17,260 nt of DNA from Chlorobiales bacterium (GTDB taxonomy: Bacteria; Bacteroidota; Chlorobiia; Chlorobiales; Chlorobiaceae). The stretch spans positions 1 to 17,260 of the forward strand of contig JAKSDC010000020.1 of the NCBI GenBank assembly GCA_022360275.1, given 5' to 3'. Positions 7,369 through 14,806 of the stretch are shown here, piece by piece. Below the pieces are notes generated by a model. That model had not been told where the DNA came from. It worked only from the letters and a program-made list of their open reading frames with translations, and did not search any database. Each line of letters starts with the position of its first letter. Within the stretch, counting starts at the first letter, position 1. Made by a program: the position numbers and the translations under genes.

Positions 7369-7564
7369 GACCCTTGCGAAGGTACAGCTCCGGCATTTGA
7401 TCCATGCTATCGGCCAAAATCCTACTGCTGCTTTCTCCCTCTATACCGGAGGCACTTGGACACGTCGGGTTCCTGTGCTCATCATCATCATCACAGGCAA
7501 TCATAACAAGAGGAATGGCCAACAACGCCAGTAACCGGGAAAGTCTCTTTACAGATACTAACAT
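7358..7564 (-). CDS. Small predicted lipoprotein (68 residues)
   Basis: I recognise no family. The N-terminus is a textbook lipoprotein signal: basic MLVSVKRLSR, a hydrophobic core LLALLAIPLVM, then a lipobox ending in C24, followed at once by four aspartates (DDDDEHRN). The aspartate after the lipidated cysteine would, by the E. coli +2 rule, favour inner-membrane retention, though that rule may not hold here. The mature part is about 45 polar residues with one further cysteine (C35). The ORF is transcribed against ppdK and uvrA and ends inside a strong minus-strand terminator, and a candidate promoter lies about 50 bases upstream. Together these make a real gene more likely than chance. No Shine-Dalgarno is seen. 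Confidence 0.55.
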   Translation of the reverse strand: MLVSVKRLSRLLALLAIPLVMIACDDDDEHRNPTCPSASGIEGESSSRILADSMDQMPELYLRKGQNG

Positions 7565-7617
7565 AAGCTCACGAAGGTACGGTTAACAGAAAGCGATCCG
7601 TTCTTAACTATATAGCA

Positions 7618-7646
7618 ATATAATGCGAAGCCACGAAAAAAACCAA
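7618..7646 (-). promoter_or_regulatory. Candidate promoter of the small lipoprotein gene
   Basis: On the minus strand TTGGTT (7646-7641) and TTATAT (7623-7618) are spaced by 17 bases, giving a leader of about 45 nt to the ATG at 7564. Consensus match only. Confidence 0.3.
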
Positions 7647-7770
7647 AACAACTCCTTTCCGATAACCTTTGCCAATCAAGAATAACTGCCGCTCTCCAAG
7701 AACGGAAAACTGCTCCCTTATGCTTCAGGTAATCACGGAGCCGGCTGTCCTTTTCAATGTTTTTCACACC

Positions 7771-7799
7771 TTGCTTTCTTCGACAAGATTTGATATATA
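7771..7799 (+). promoter_or_regulatory. Candidate uvrA promoter
   Basis: TTGCTT (7771-7776) and TATATA (7794-7799) are spaced by exactly 17 bases and would start transcription about 25 bases before the uvrA ATG. I see no recognisable LexA (SOS) box over it, but the LexA consensus of this group is not one I can apply reliably. Confidence 0.4.
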
Positions 7800-7829
7800 G
7801 CTCCTCTTGCATCGTGCACAGCAGCCATC

Positions 7830-10676
7830 ATGACAGCATTCAACCAGATCAGCATACGGGGCGCCAGGGTCCACAACCTCAAAAACGTCTCACTTGATAT
7901 CCCCCGAAACAAGCTCGTGGTCATCACCGGCATTTCAGGTTCGGGAAAATCAAGCCTGGCATTCGATACCATCTATGCCGAAGGGCAACGGAGATTTATG
8001 GAGACGCTCTCGGCATATGCAAGACAGTATATCGGCAATATCGAACGACCTGATGTCGATTTGATCGAGGGACTGTCTCCGGTCATATCGATCGACCAGA
8101 AAAGCACCAACCGATCACCCCGGTCAACGGTTGGCACTGTTACCGAAATACATGATTTTATTCGTCTGCTTTTTGCAAAAGCAGGCAGGCTGCATGATCC
8201 CGTAACCGGACAGGAACTGCAAAAGCAGTCGGAAGACTCGATTGCCGATACCATTCTTTCTTTGCCGCAGAACACGAAAATTCAGATACTTTCACCGCTG
8301 GTTACCGGCAGAAAAGGCCACTACCGGGAACTGTTCGAAAAACTTCTTCAGAAAGGTTTTCTGAGAGTGCGCATTGACGGCGAGTTCAGAGAGATGGAAA
8401 AAGGCATGGAGCTCGAACGGTATAAAAACCATTCCATCGAGCTTGTTGTTGACAGGATTGTTGTCCGGGCAGATACAAAGGAGCGTCTGAAACAGGCCGT
8501 ATCTCTGGCAATCAGCATGTCGGAACACAAGTCGGCAGTGATCTGCGTTCCATTTGAAAGCGATATGCCGGAGCAGTTCTACAGCACAAAATATGCATAT
8601 TCAGACGGAACTATGCCCCTCGATACCCTGGCCCCGAACAACTTCAGCTTCAACTCGCCGTACGGTGCCTGCCCGACTTGCAACGGTCTTGGAGAAATTC
8701 GAAAACTATCGGCAGAGCTGATGGTACCCGACAAAAGCCTTTCACTCAACCAGGGAGCCGTCGAACCTTTCGGCAAACCGGGCAAGCGCAACCTTTGGCA
8801 GGTGGTCAAAGCCATCGTCAAACGCTACAACTTCACCCTTGACACGCCAACCGGGAAAATACCGGAAGAAGCGCTGGACATACTCCTGAACGGTTCCGGC
8901 ACCACCTCATTCGATGTCGCATACACCTATGCCGGAAAAGAATACCTTTATCCACAGAACTTTCCCGGCGCAATCGCTTACGTTGAAGAGCTTCAGAAAA
9001 ATTCCAGTTCTTCAAAAATCAGGGAATGGGCTGAAAGTTTCATGATAAAACAGCCTTGCCCGGAATGTGGAGGAGCACGCCTTCGCAAAGAGAGTCTCAA
9101 TGTCATGGTCAATGATCACAATATCCATGAACTCGAGTCTTTCCCGCTGCAGAAAACACTTGACTTCTTTCTTGACCTGCCGCTTCATCTTATGGAAAAA
9201 GAGCGGCTGGTTGCAACCCCGATTCTCCATGAGATCACGAAACGTCTTGAATTCCTGCTTAATGTCGGGCTCGGCTACCTAACCCTGAGCCGCGGCTCCC
9301 AAACACTTTCAGGGGGCGAATCCCAGAGGATACGACTGGCCTCGCAACTTGGGTCGCAGCTCAGCGGTGTGCTCTATGTACTGGACGAACCCAGCATCGG
9401 CCTGCACCAGCGCGACAATCATAAACTTATCGGTTCTTTACAGAACCTCAGGGACATCGGCAACACCGTTCTGGTGGTAGAGCATGACAAAGATACCATG
9501 CTCATGGCTGATGAAGTTATCGACCTCGGGCCGGGTGCAGGCGAACATGGAGGCGAAATAGTCGCCCAGGGACATGCATCACAGCTTGATGAAAGTTCCC
9601 TGACAGCATCCTATCTCCACGGACAGCAAGATGTTCGATCTGAAAAAACAGGGAAGACAACCAAAAAATCCACCATGTTAAGCCTGCATGGCTGCAAGGG
9701 CAACAATCTGAAAAACATCGATGTGCAGTTTCCTCTCGGCTCACTTGTCTGCGTTACGGGGGTCAGCGGCTCGGGAAAATCCACCCTGATAAACGAAACG
9801 CTCTACCCGATTCTCGCCAGACACTTTTACCGTTCCAAACTGCTGACCCACCCTTACGACTCCATACAGGGTCTTGAACATATCGACAAAGTCGTCAGTG
9901 TAGACCAGTCTCCTATCGGCAGAACCCCCCGTTCCAATCCCGCAACGTATACCGGAGCCTTTACTTTCATCAGAGAGTTTTTTGCACGTTTACCCGAGGC
10001 TCAGATTCGGGGTTACAAGCCAGGACGCTTCAGCTTCAACGTGAAAGGAGGGCGGTGTGAAACCTGTCAGGGTGCCGGCACGAAAAAAATCGAGATGAAC
10101 TTCCTGCCCGATGTTTACGTACAGTGCGACACCTGCAAGGGCAAACGGTATAACCGCGAAACTCTCCAGGTAAGATACAAGGGAAAATCCATCTCCGACG
10201 TATTGGATATGACGGTCGAAGAGGCCGGCAAATTCTTTACCGATTTTCCACGCATACAACGTACTCTTTCAACAATGCAGAGCGTCGGGCTTGGTTATAT
10301 AAAACTCGGCCAGCCATCCCCCTTGCTCTCCGGCGGCGAAGCGCAGCGGATCAAACTCTCCGCCGAACTGGCAAAAGTTCAGACAGGAAAAACGCTCTAC
10401 ATCCTTGATGAACCGACTACAGGCCTGCACTTTCAGGATATCCAGCATCTGCTCGACGTGCTGCAGAGACTTGTCAACAAAGGCAACACCGTCATCATTA
10501 TCGAACACAACCTCGACATTATCAAGAATGCCGACTGGATTGTCGATCTCGGCCCTGAAGGAGGGGAGGAAGGAGGAACTCTTATCGCAGAAGGCCCGCC
10601 ACTGGAACTCATACAACACCCCGGCTCATATACCGGACAATTTCTGGCAGAAGAACTGAAAGTCACGAATCGTTAA
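7830..10676 (+). CDS. uvrA: Excinuclease ABC subunit A (UvrA), with one zinc module incomplete
   Basis: A 948-residue DNA-damage sensor of nucleotide excision repair; UvrA dimers scan DNA, recruit UvrB and hydrolyse ATP. Two ABC ATPase modules are intact: Walker A GISGSGKS (34-41) with signature LSGGESQR (493-500) and LDEPSIGLH, and Walker A GVSGSGKS (644-651) with signature LSGGEAQR (833-840) and LDEPTTGLH. The C-terminal zinc finger is complete (C743, C746, C766, C769). The N-terminal one is not: the pair C281/C284 (GACPTCNG) is present, but the CPxC pair expected about 20 residues earlier is replaced by YAYSDG. Another Cys pair occurs in CPECGGARLR. Some bacteria carry several UvrA paralogues, so this may be a UvrA variant rather than the only copy. 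It ends 14 bp inside the convergent HAD gene. Confidence 0.93.
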   Translation: MTAFNQISIRGARVHNLKNVSLDIPRNKLVVITGISGSGKSSLAFDTIYAEGQRRFMETLSAYARQYIGNIERPDVDLIEGLSPVISIDQKSTNRSPRSTVGTVTEIHDFIRLLFAKAGRLHDPVTGQELQKQSEDSIADTILSLPQNTKIQILSPLVTGRKGHYRELFEKLLQKGFLRVRIDGEFREMEKGMELERYKNHSIELVVDRIVVRADTKERLKQAVSLAISMSEHKSAVICVPFESDMPEQFYSTKYAYSDGTMPLDTLAPNNFSFNSPYGACPTCNGLGEIRKLSAELMVPDKSLSLNQGAVEPFGKPGKRNLWQVVKAIVKRYNFTLDTPTGKIPEEALDILLNGSGTTSFDVAYTYAGKEYLYPQNFPGAIAYVEELQKNSSSSKIREWAESFMIKQPCPECGGARLRKESLNVMVNDHNIHELESFPLQKTLDFFLDLPLHLMEKERLVATPILHEITKRLEFLLNVGLGYLTLSRGSQTLSGGESQRIRLASQLGSQLSGVLYVLDEPSIGLHQRDNHKLIGSLQNLRDIGNTVLVVEHDKDTMLMADEVIDLGPGAGEHGGEIVAQGHASQLDESSLTASYLHGQQDVRSEKTGKTTKKSTMLSLHGCKGNNLKNIDVQFPLGSLVCVTGVSGSGKSTLINETLYPILARHFYRSKLLTHPYDSIQGLEHIDKVVSVDQSPIGRTPRSNPATYTGAFTFIREFFARLPEAQIRGYKPGRFSFNVKGGRCETCQGAGTKKIEMNFLPDVYVQCDTCKGKRYNRETLQVRYKGKSISDVLDMTVEEAGKFFTDFPRIQRTLSTMQSVGLGYIKLGQPSPLLSGGEAQRIKLSAELAKVQTGKTLYILDEPTTGLHFQDIQHLLDVLQRLVNKGNTVIIIEHNLDIIKNADWIVDLGPEGGEEGGTLIAEGPPLELIQHPGSYTGQFLAEELKVTNR

Positions 10677-11307
10677 AAAGGTATTTCAGTACACCAGAAA
10701 CATCTTCCTCGATTGCATATGCCTGCTCGAATTTCTGAACCTGCGTCAGATGATTCGGCACGACAATACAGGGTATGCCGGCAGCATGCGCTGACGCAAG
10801 CCCTCTTTCGGAATCCTCGACAGCAAGCACCTCTTCCGGCTCCAAGCCAAGCTTTTCAAGAGCAGTCGAATAGGGCTCAGGGTGAGGTTTGGTCTCGTTC
10901 ACGTCATCATGGGTAATGACAACATCAAAATATCCACCCAGACCGCTTGAGCGATGCATGAGCTCTATCTTTTCACGAGGACTTCCGGTAACGACGCCCA
11001 GCTTGAAACGGCCGGCAAGAGTATCGAGTGTTTCGCGGACCTTCGGCCGCAGGGCAATCGGATGCCGAAGGGCTTCGAGAAACCTGCCGTCACGCAACTC
11101 GATAACGCGATCGATCTGATCCGGTCTCATACCGAACTCATGAGCAACCTGCCGTGTGCGTTTCGCCTTGCCCAGGTACTCTACCCCCCAGTACTCCTCT
11201 TTAAGCTCAAAACCAAACTCGGCGAACACCGCCTGCGTCAGTTCAAAGAAAACGCTCTCGCTGTCAAGAAGCAGCCCGTCGTTGTCCCACAGTATTGCTT
11301 GTATCAT
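10663..11307 (-). CDS. HAD superfamily phosphatase / phosphatase-phosphomutase (beta-PGM-like subfamily)
   Basis: A 214-residue haloacid-dehalogenase fold hydrolase with an alpha-helical cap. All four motifs are present: DNDG with nucleophile D8 and acid D10, motif II T107 in VVTGS, motif III K140 in ETKPHPEPY, and motif IV E164/D165 in AVEDSERGL. The spacing resembles beta-phosphoglucomutase, phosphoglycolate phosphatase and sugar-phosphate phosphatases; the substrate cannot be told. The ATG at 11305-11307 comes two bases after the stop of the upstream hydrolase gene, so translational coupling is likely, and a GGAG lies within the end of that gene. The 3' end overlaps the uvrA 3' end by 14 bp on the opposite strand. 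Confidence 0.88.
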   Translation of the reverse strand: MIQAILWDNDGLLLDSESVFFELTQAVFAEFGFELKEEYWGVEYLGKAKRTRQVAHEFGMRPDQIDRVIELRDGRFLEALRHPIALRPKVRETLDTLAGRFKLGVVTGSPREKIELMHRSSGLGGYFDVVITHDDVNETKPHPEPYSTALEKLGLEPEEVLAVEDSERGLASAHAAGIPCIVVPNHLTQVQKFEQAYAIEEDVSGVLKYLFNDS

Positions 11308-11309
11308 TC

Positions 11310-12377
11310 CTATTCTTTAAATCTCCAGTAGCGGCCATCCGTCGTATCAACCGCTTCAAGGGAAAAACGTTCATCGGCCCGTAAACTTTCATTGATAATG
11401 TAATAGATATCCGATAACACCGATCGTGAACGATTAACGTAGGAATGGCCAAGAAAACTTGTACCGACGTTTGTTGCATCGACGGTTTCAATCTCGGGAG
11501 CGATCAGCGGAACGCCGTCAAAATCTCCTACCCTTGGAAAACCGTGAATCCTTCCGGAAGCCTTCAGCGCCCTGTCTTCGCTTGACGCATAAATGGTAAC
11601 AAGCTCAGCCGACCTTCCAAGGCTTTCTGCAATATCTCTCTCAAAAATACCCGCGTCGATATCAGGGGCGACCAGCAGCACTGACTTGAAACGATCTTTT
11701 AGATCATACCCTTCCCGGATCAGCTCCAGAATAGCATCGGTCAATACACGGTTCCCTATGCTGTGAGCCACGATATGGATATTCTCGGCACCGGACTCAC
11801 TGACAATATCTTTCAGAAATCCTGTAAGGTTTTTTTTCGACCACCTGACACTGGTTTCATCGGCAGGATACCTGCTTACCTTGCCCCGCGAAGGCCAACT
11901 GTAGAATATCGGACAGCCGTCAAAATCAAGATCTCTGACCATCTGTGCCATCATTCGAGCAGTTTTCTCGAAGGTCATGTTGTACCCGTGTACGAAAACA
12001 AACATCTGTTTACCAGGAGAACGGTCGAGAAACCCGGACACTGCTCTCAAAAAACGCTCTTTATCGTAAACACAAATATCGACGAGCACTACGTGCTCCA
12101 TGATGTCCTCCTTGAACACCGGACTTTCCAGTTCACCGATACGATGACCGGATGGTATTGAGACCGTACAGAGTCCGTAGGTAATATCCCCGCGCTCAAA
12201 TCCAAACATCCTGTCCGGCTCGGCAGCATTCGTCAAGTTTCTATCGGTTGCAAACAAAATCCTGACCGGTGGTTCAGGGTACTCTTCCAGCGCTCCTGCA
12301 GCCGTAGCTGCACATCCGCTGAGAAGAAAACAAAGCAGTATCAAAATAATGGCGCTGCTCCCGTTCCGGAAAACCAT
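11310..12377 (-). CDS. Predicted lipoprotein alpha/beta hydrolase (DUF900 family)
   Basis: A 355-residue protein with a lipoprotein signal (hydrophobic IILILLCFLLSGC, lipobox Cys C22), so it is probably anchored to a membrane facing the periplasm. The rest matches the DUF900 alpha/beta hydrolase family: FATDRN (residues 42-47), oxyanion-side FVFVHGYN (126-133), FYSWPSRG (158-165), nucleophile elbow AHSIGNR with S206, APDIDAGIF (237-245, likely carrying the acid), and the catalytic histidine H311 in GHSYV. This suggests esterase, lipase or peptidase-like activity on an unknown substrate. The start at ATG 12375-12377 is fixed by the signal peptide; the ribosome binding site is poor. Gene order with the coupled HAD phosphatase points to a two-gene operon; whether they share a pathway is unknown. 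Confidence 0.87.
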   Translation of the reverse strand: MVFRNGSSAIILILLCFLLSGCAATAAGALEEYPEPPVRILFATDRNLTNAAEPDRMFGFERGDITYGLCTVSIPSGHRIGELESPVFKEDIMEHVVLVDICVYDKERFLRAVSGFLDRSPGKQMFVFVHGYNMTFEKTARMMAQMVRDLDFDGCPIFYSWPSRGKVSRYPADETSVRWSKKNLTGFLKDIVSESGAENIHIVAHSIGNRVLTDAILELIREGYDLKDRFKSVLLVAPDIDAGIFERDIAESLGRSAELVTIYASSEDRALKASGRIHGFPRVGDFDGVPLIAPEIETVDATNVGTSFLGHSYVNRSRSVLSDIYYIINESLRADERFSLEAVDTTDGRYWRFKE

Positions 12378-12404
12378 GGCTCACACATTTTAAATGCTTA
12401 CTTG

Positions 12405-12420
12405 ATTTTACCTGTAAAAT
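12405..12420. promoter_or_regulatory. Palindrome upstream of the alpha/beta hydrolase gene
   Basis: ATTTTAC (12405-12411) and GTAAAAT (12414-12420) form a perfect inverted repeat with a two-base centre, about 28 bases before the hydrolase ATG. It could be an operator or a small hairpin; nothing identifies the binding protein. Confidence 0.3.
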
Positions 12421-12436
12421 ACAGAGCATGCATTAC

Positions 12437-12455
12437 AAAAAAGAGTAATACCTCT
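12437..12455 (-). terminator. Weak terminator-like hairpin after the efflux permease gene
   Basis: On the minus strand AAGAG and CTCTT form a five-bp stem with a six-base loop followed by a run of T (12442-12437). It lies just past the permease stop and before the hydrolase gene, where an operon boundary is expected. The stem is short. Confidence 0.35.
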
Positions 12456-12466
12456 TGAACACAAGA

Positions 12467-13546
12467 TTATTTATGTGCACCATTTTTTTTCAACGGCAAA
12501 ACAGAGCGGGCGATCAGCACAAGCAAAATTACAGAAGATCCGACTGCAACAACTCCTCCTTCTTGATGAGCACCTTTCTGAATCCAGTTCGCTATGTCAA
12601 ACCCAAGGTATGCATAAAAGTAATTGACCAACATGCCGGCAGCGAAAGACATCACGATAATGACAACAAGGTACACAGCCACGGCCCTTTTCCCCAGAAT
12701 CCTCGAAACCACCGTCAGCGAAGCCACATTGGTTGCCGGACCCGCCAGAAGAAAAACAAGGGCCGCCCCCGGCGAAATACCTTTTAACGCCAATGCCGCT
12801 GCTATTGGGGTGGAAGCGGTTGCACACACATAGAGCGGTATGGCAATTGCAAGCATCAATACCATCGAAAGATATTCGTTCCCGAAATACCGGCTTATGG
12901 TTTCCGGTGAGATAAACACGGAAATCATTCCGGCAAGCACAATTCCCACGAGGAACCATTTGCCGATATCCTGTAAGAGATCGGTAAAAGCGAATGTCAT
13001 TCCCCCTTTCAGTTTGTCGGCAACCGATTGCTTTACGACTGCATCATGCCCGTAGCAGCAGGAACTGTCGCATGATGACCCGGAAGACACAGCCAAATCC
13101 GACGGTTTTGCACCATTTTCCTTTTTTTCCGTAAAAGCAACCGATATACCTGCAGCCACCGCCGTAAAAAATGACACTACCGGCCGTATCACCGTCATGA
13201 ACGGGTCAAGTAACGCATAGGTCACGGCAATTGAATCAACACCGGTTTCAGGTGTCGAGATCAGAAAAGAGGTCACGGCTCCTTTTCCGGCCCCCTGTTC
13301 TTTCAACCCTGCGGCGGCGGGCAGTACCCCACAACTGCATAACGGAACAGGAACACCGAAAGCCGATGCCTTGACAATGCTTGACATATTGCTCCCGCCA
13401 AGATGCCTGGTGATAAAATCACGGGGTAGAAAAGCCTTGAAAAGTCCTGCAATAAAAAATCCAAGGAGGACATAAGGAGCCGACTCCTGAAGAACTCCCC
13501 ACGATGCATAGAACACCTCATAAAAAACGTCAAATAATGCTTCCAT
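12467..13546 (-). CDS. Cu/Zn-type metal efflux permease (SO_0444 family, ArsP_1/DUF318-like)
   Basis: A 359-residue polytopic inner-membrane protein of about eight to ten helices. The hallmark PLCSCGVLPAA (residues 68-78, C70 and C72) lies between two early helices, and the second half has the partner motifs YVCATASTPIAAAL (C241) and LAGPATNVASL. A cytoplasmic-looking linker between the halves is Cys-rich: C159, C163, C164 with H167. These features are typical of the SO_0444 family, annotated as Cu/Zn efflux transporters and related to the arsenic permease ArsP. Metal specificity is inferred only. It is the likely target of the adjacent sensor, whose gene lies 84 bp upstream on the same strand, and an operator-like half-site lies in that gap. 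Start ATG 13544-13546; no Shine-Dalgarno is visible. Confidence 0.87.
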   Translation of the reverse strand: MEALFDVFYEVFYASWGVLQESAPYVLLGFFIAGLFKAFLPRDFITRHLGGSNMSSIVKASAFGVPVPLCSCGVLPAAAGLKEQGAGKGAVTSFLISTPETGVDSIAVTYALLDPFMTVIRPVVSFFTAVAAGISVAFTEKKENGAKPSDLAVSSGSSCDSSCCYGHDAVVKQSVADKLKGGMTFAFTDLLQDIGKWFLVGIVLAGMISVFISPETISRYFGNEYLSMVLMLAIAIPLYVCATASTPIAAALALKGISPGAALVFLLAGPATNVASLTVVSRILGKRAVAVYLVVIIVMSFAAGMLVNYFYAYLGFDIANWIQKGAHQEGGVVAVGSSVILLVLIARSVLPLKKNGAHK

Positions 13547-13592
13547 TGTTTTGGTTACAGGTAATATTGCAATAATTCACAGGCAAATGCTC

Positions 13593-13614
13593 ATATGATG
13601 ATATATTCATATAT
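13593..13614. promoter_or_regulatory. Second operator-like site between sensor and permease genes
   Basis: ATTCATATAT at 13605-13614 is identical over ten bases to one half of the operator upstream of the sensor gene. A shorter opposing arm, ATATGA (13593-13598), faces TCATAT (13607-13612) across eight bases. It lies about 50-70 bases before the permease start, which suggests a second regulated promoter for the permease alone. Confidence 0.45.
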
Positions 13615-13630
13615 AAAACAAAAAAAATCA

Positions 13631-14005
13631 TCATCTGCGATGCACAGGTTCGCTGATATGTTCCAGGCCCAGTTCAATGAGCTTTTGTACGTGCGCATCA
13701 TCAAGAGAGTAGAAAACATTCTTTCCCTCTTTTCTCGACTTGACAATCTTGCCTGCCCGCAGGACACGCAACTGGTGAGACACAGCCGACTGATTCATCT
13801 CCAGCAGTGCCGTCAAATCACAAACGCACAATTCAGTACGATACAGAGCGTTCAAAATCTTCATCCTCGTTGAGTCACCCAGCAATTTGAACAGTTCCGC
13901 GAGGTCCTGCAGTGTGTGCCCGGGCATCATTGCCCGTCTTGTTTTGTCAAGGAGTTCAGGATGAAAACACTCTTCCTGGCAGACTTCCACTTTCTTTTCA
14001 GGCAT
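13631..14005 (-). CDS. ArsR/SmtB-family metal-responsive repressor, CadC-like
   Basis: A 124-residue winged-helix repressor (counting from ATG 14003-14005). Both known metal sites of CadC appear complete. Site 1: C9 and C13 near the N-terminus (spaced CxxxC) with C60 and C62 in ELCVCDL on the DNA-binding-side helix. Site 2: D103, H105, H116 and E119 in the last helix, with the diagnostic D-x-H-x10-H-x2-E spacing. All eight positions are offset by exactly two from those I recall for S. aureus CadC. The recognition helix reads NQSAVSHQLRVLR. Cd, Pb or Zn is the expected inducer. A longer reading frame from TTG 14017 exists, but the likely -10 box lies so close that the ATG is preferred, giving an almost leaderless message. 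It would repress itself and the efflux permease downstream. Confidence 0.9.
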   Translation of the reverse strand: MPEKKVEVCQEECFHPELLDKTRRAMMPGHTLQDLAELFKLLGDSTRMKILNALYRTELCVCDLTALLEMNQSAVSHQLRVLRAGKIVKSRKEGKNVFYSLDDAHVQKLIELGLEHISEPVHRR

Positions 14006-14019
14006 TGTATGACACAAAC

Positions 14020-14043
14020 ATTATATGAATACTCATTCATATA
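14020..14043 (-). promoter_or_regulatory. Operator and -10 box of the metal-sensor gene
   Basis: TATATGAAT (14022-14030) and ATTCATATA (14035-14043) form a perfect 9-4-9 inverted repeat, of the kind bound by SmtB/CadC-type repressors. A consensus TATAAT on the minus strand (14025-14020) overlaps its gene-proximal arm, so bound repressor would block RNA polymerase. The expected start of transcription is only some eight bases before the sensor ATG at 14005. No good -35 box is seen. Confidence 0.75.
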
Positions 14044-14098
14044 TTACCATAAAAGATGCCATAAAGCAACCCCCGTTCTCTTTTGGCCGTTTTCACAA

Positions 14099-14806
14099 TC
14101 ACACCCGGCCGCTCAGATACCGCTTCCGTTCGCTCTCAGGAAATTTTTCTATCGCATAGCGCAACATTGTGCGTGGCATCTCTTTATAACGTTCTTTGAG
14201 AAATGCTTTTTCAGCAACAACATCCCGCTTACCGATCTCCCTGAGCATCCAGCCGACAGCCTTGTGAATCAGATCCTCGCTGTCACGCATGAGCATTGCA
14301 GCAATTGCAAACGTATCAGCAAAGTCACCGTTACGAACAAAATGGAAAGTAGACATGATGGCAATCCGTCTTTCCCAAAGCACCTTTGACCGTGCAAGTC
14401 TGTAAAGCACCTCCCTGTCTTTGTTTTCCAGCCATGAACCGACAATGGAGGATGCCGAACTGTCTACAAGATCCCAGTTATTGACAAACGAGAGATTATC
14501 GAGGTAGAGCTTGTATATTGCTTCCCGCTGTGCATCGTCTCCCCTCTCGAACGCCCTTACAAAGACGAGGAGTGCAAAAAGCCGCTCTTCATGAAATGGA
14601 GAAGAAAGTAATTGCAGTATCTCAGCCTGTGAAATGCCCTGAAACTCCCTGACATATTTTCTGAGCACCGGTACCCTGATCCCCAGGAACCTGTCCCCCT
14701 CTCCATACTCCCCCCTGCCGGTTTTGAAAAAGCGTTGTGAGTGCTCTGCAATAACCGGATCGGCCACCTTTTCCAATACAGTATGTATCTCTCTTGCGGT
14801 TGTCAC
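14099..14806 (-). CDS. DNA alkylation repair protein, AlkD-type DNA glycosylase
   Basis: A 235-residue all-helical HEAT-like repeat protein of the AlkC/AlkD family, which removes bulky or positively charged alkylated bases without flipping them. Residues matching the catalytic cleft of Bacillus cereus AlkD are present with the right spacing: W111 and D115 in NNWDLVDSSAS (AlkD W109, D113), R147 in LWERRIAI (AlkD R148) and W186 in VGWMLREIGKRD (AlkD W187). Length matches the family. The start is GTG at 14804-14806; no ATG is available between an in-frame stop at 14834-14836 and the conserved region. It lies about 90 bp upstream of the metal-sensor promoter on the same strand but is probably a separate unit, since the operator lies between them. 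Confidence 0.9.
   Translation of the reverse strand: MTTAREIHTVLEKVADPVIAEHSQRFFKTGRGEYGEGDRFLGIRVPVLRKYVREFQGISQAEILQLLSSPFHEERLFALLVFVRAFERGDDAQREAIYKLYLDNLSFVNNWDLVDSSASSIVGSWLENKDREVLYRLARSKVLWERRIAIMSTFHFVRNGDFADTFAIAAMLMRDSEDLIHKAVGWMLREIGKRDVVAEKAFLKERYKEMPRTMLRYAIEKFPESERKRYLSGRV

Noticed and set aside
7558..7812. 84-codon minus-strand ORF between the lipoprotein gene and uvrA
   Set aside because: It overlaps the start of the small lipoprotein frame and the uvrA promoter candidate and shows no domain, signal or ribosome binding site.
12455..12787. 110-codon plus-strand ORF
   Set aside because: Antisense to the 3' part of the efflux permease gene; basic, low-complexity product.
14084..14109. 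GGCCG / CGGCC inverted repeat at the end of the AlkD-like gene
   Set aside because: On the minus strand it is followed by A-rich, not T-rich, sequence, and the loop is long, so it does not look like an intrinsic terminator.
13916..14389. 157-codon plus-strand ORF
   Set aside because: It spans the sensor gene's 5' end, its operator and the AlkD-like gene in antisense; the genes on the other strand are well supported.
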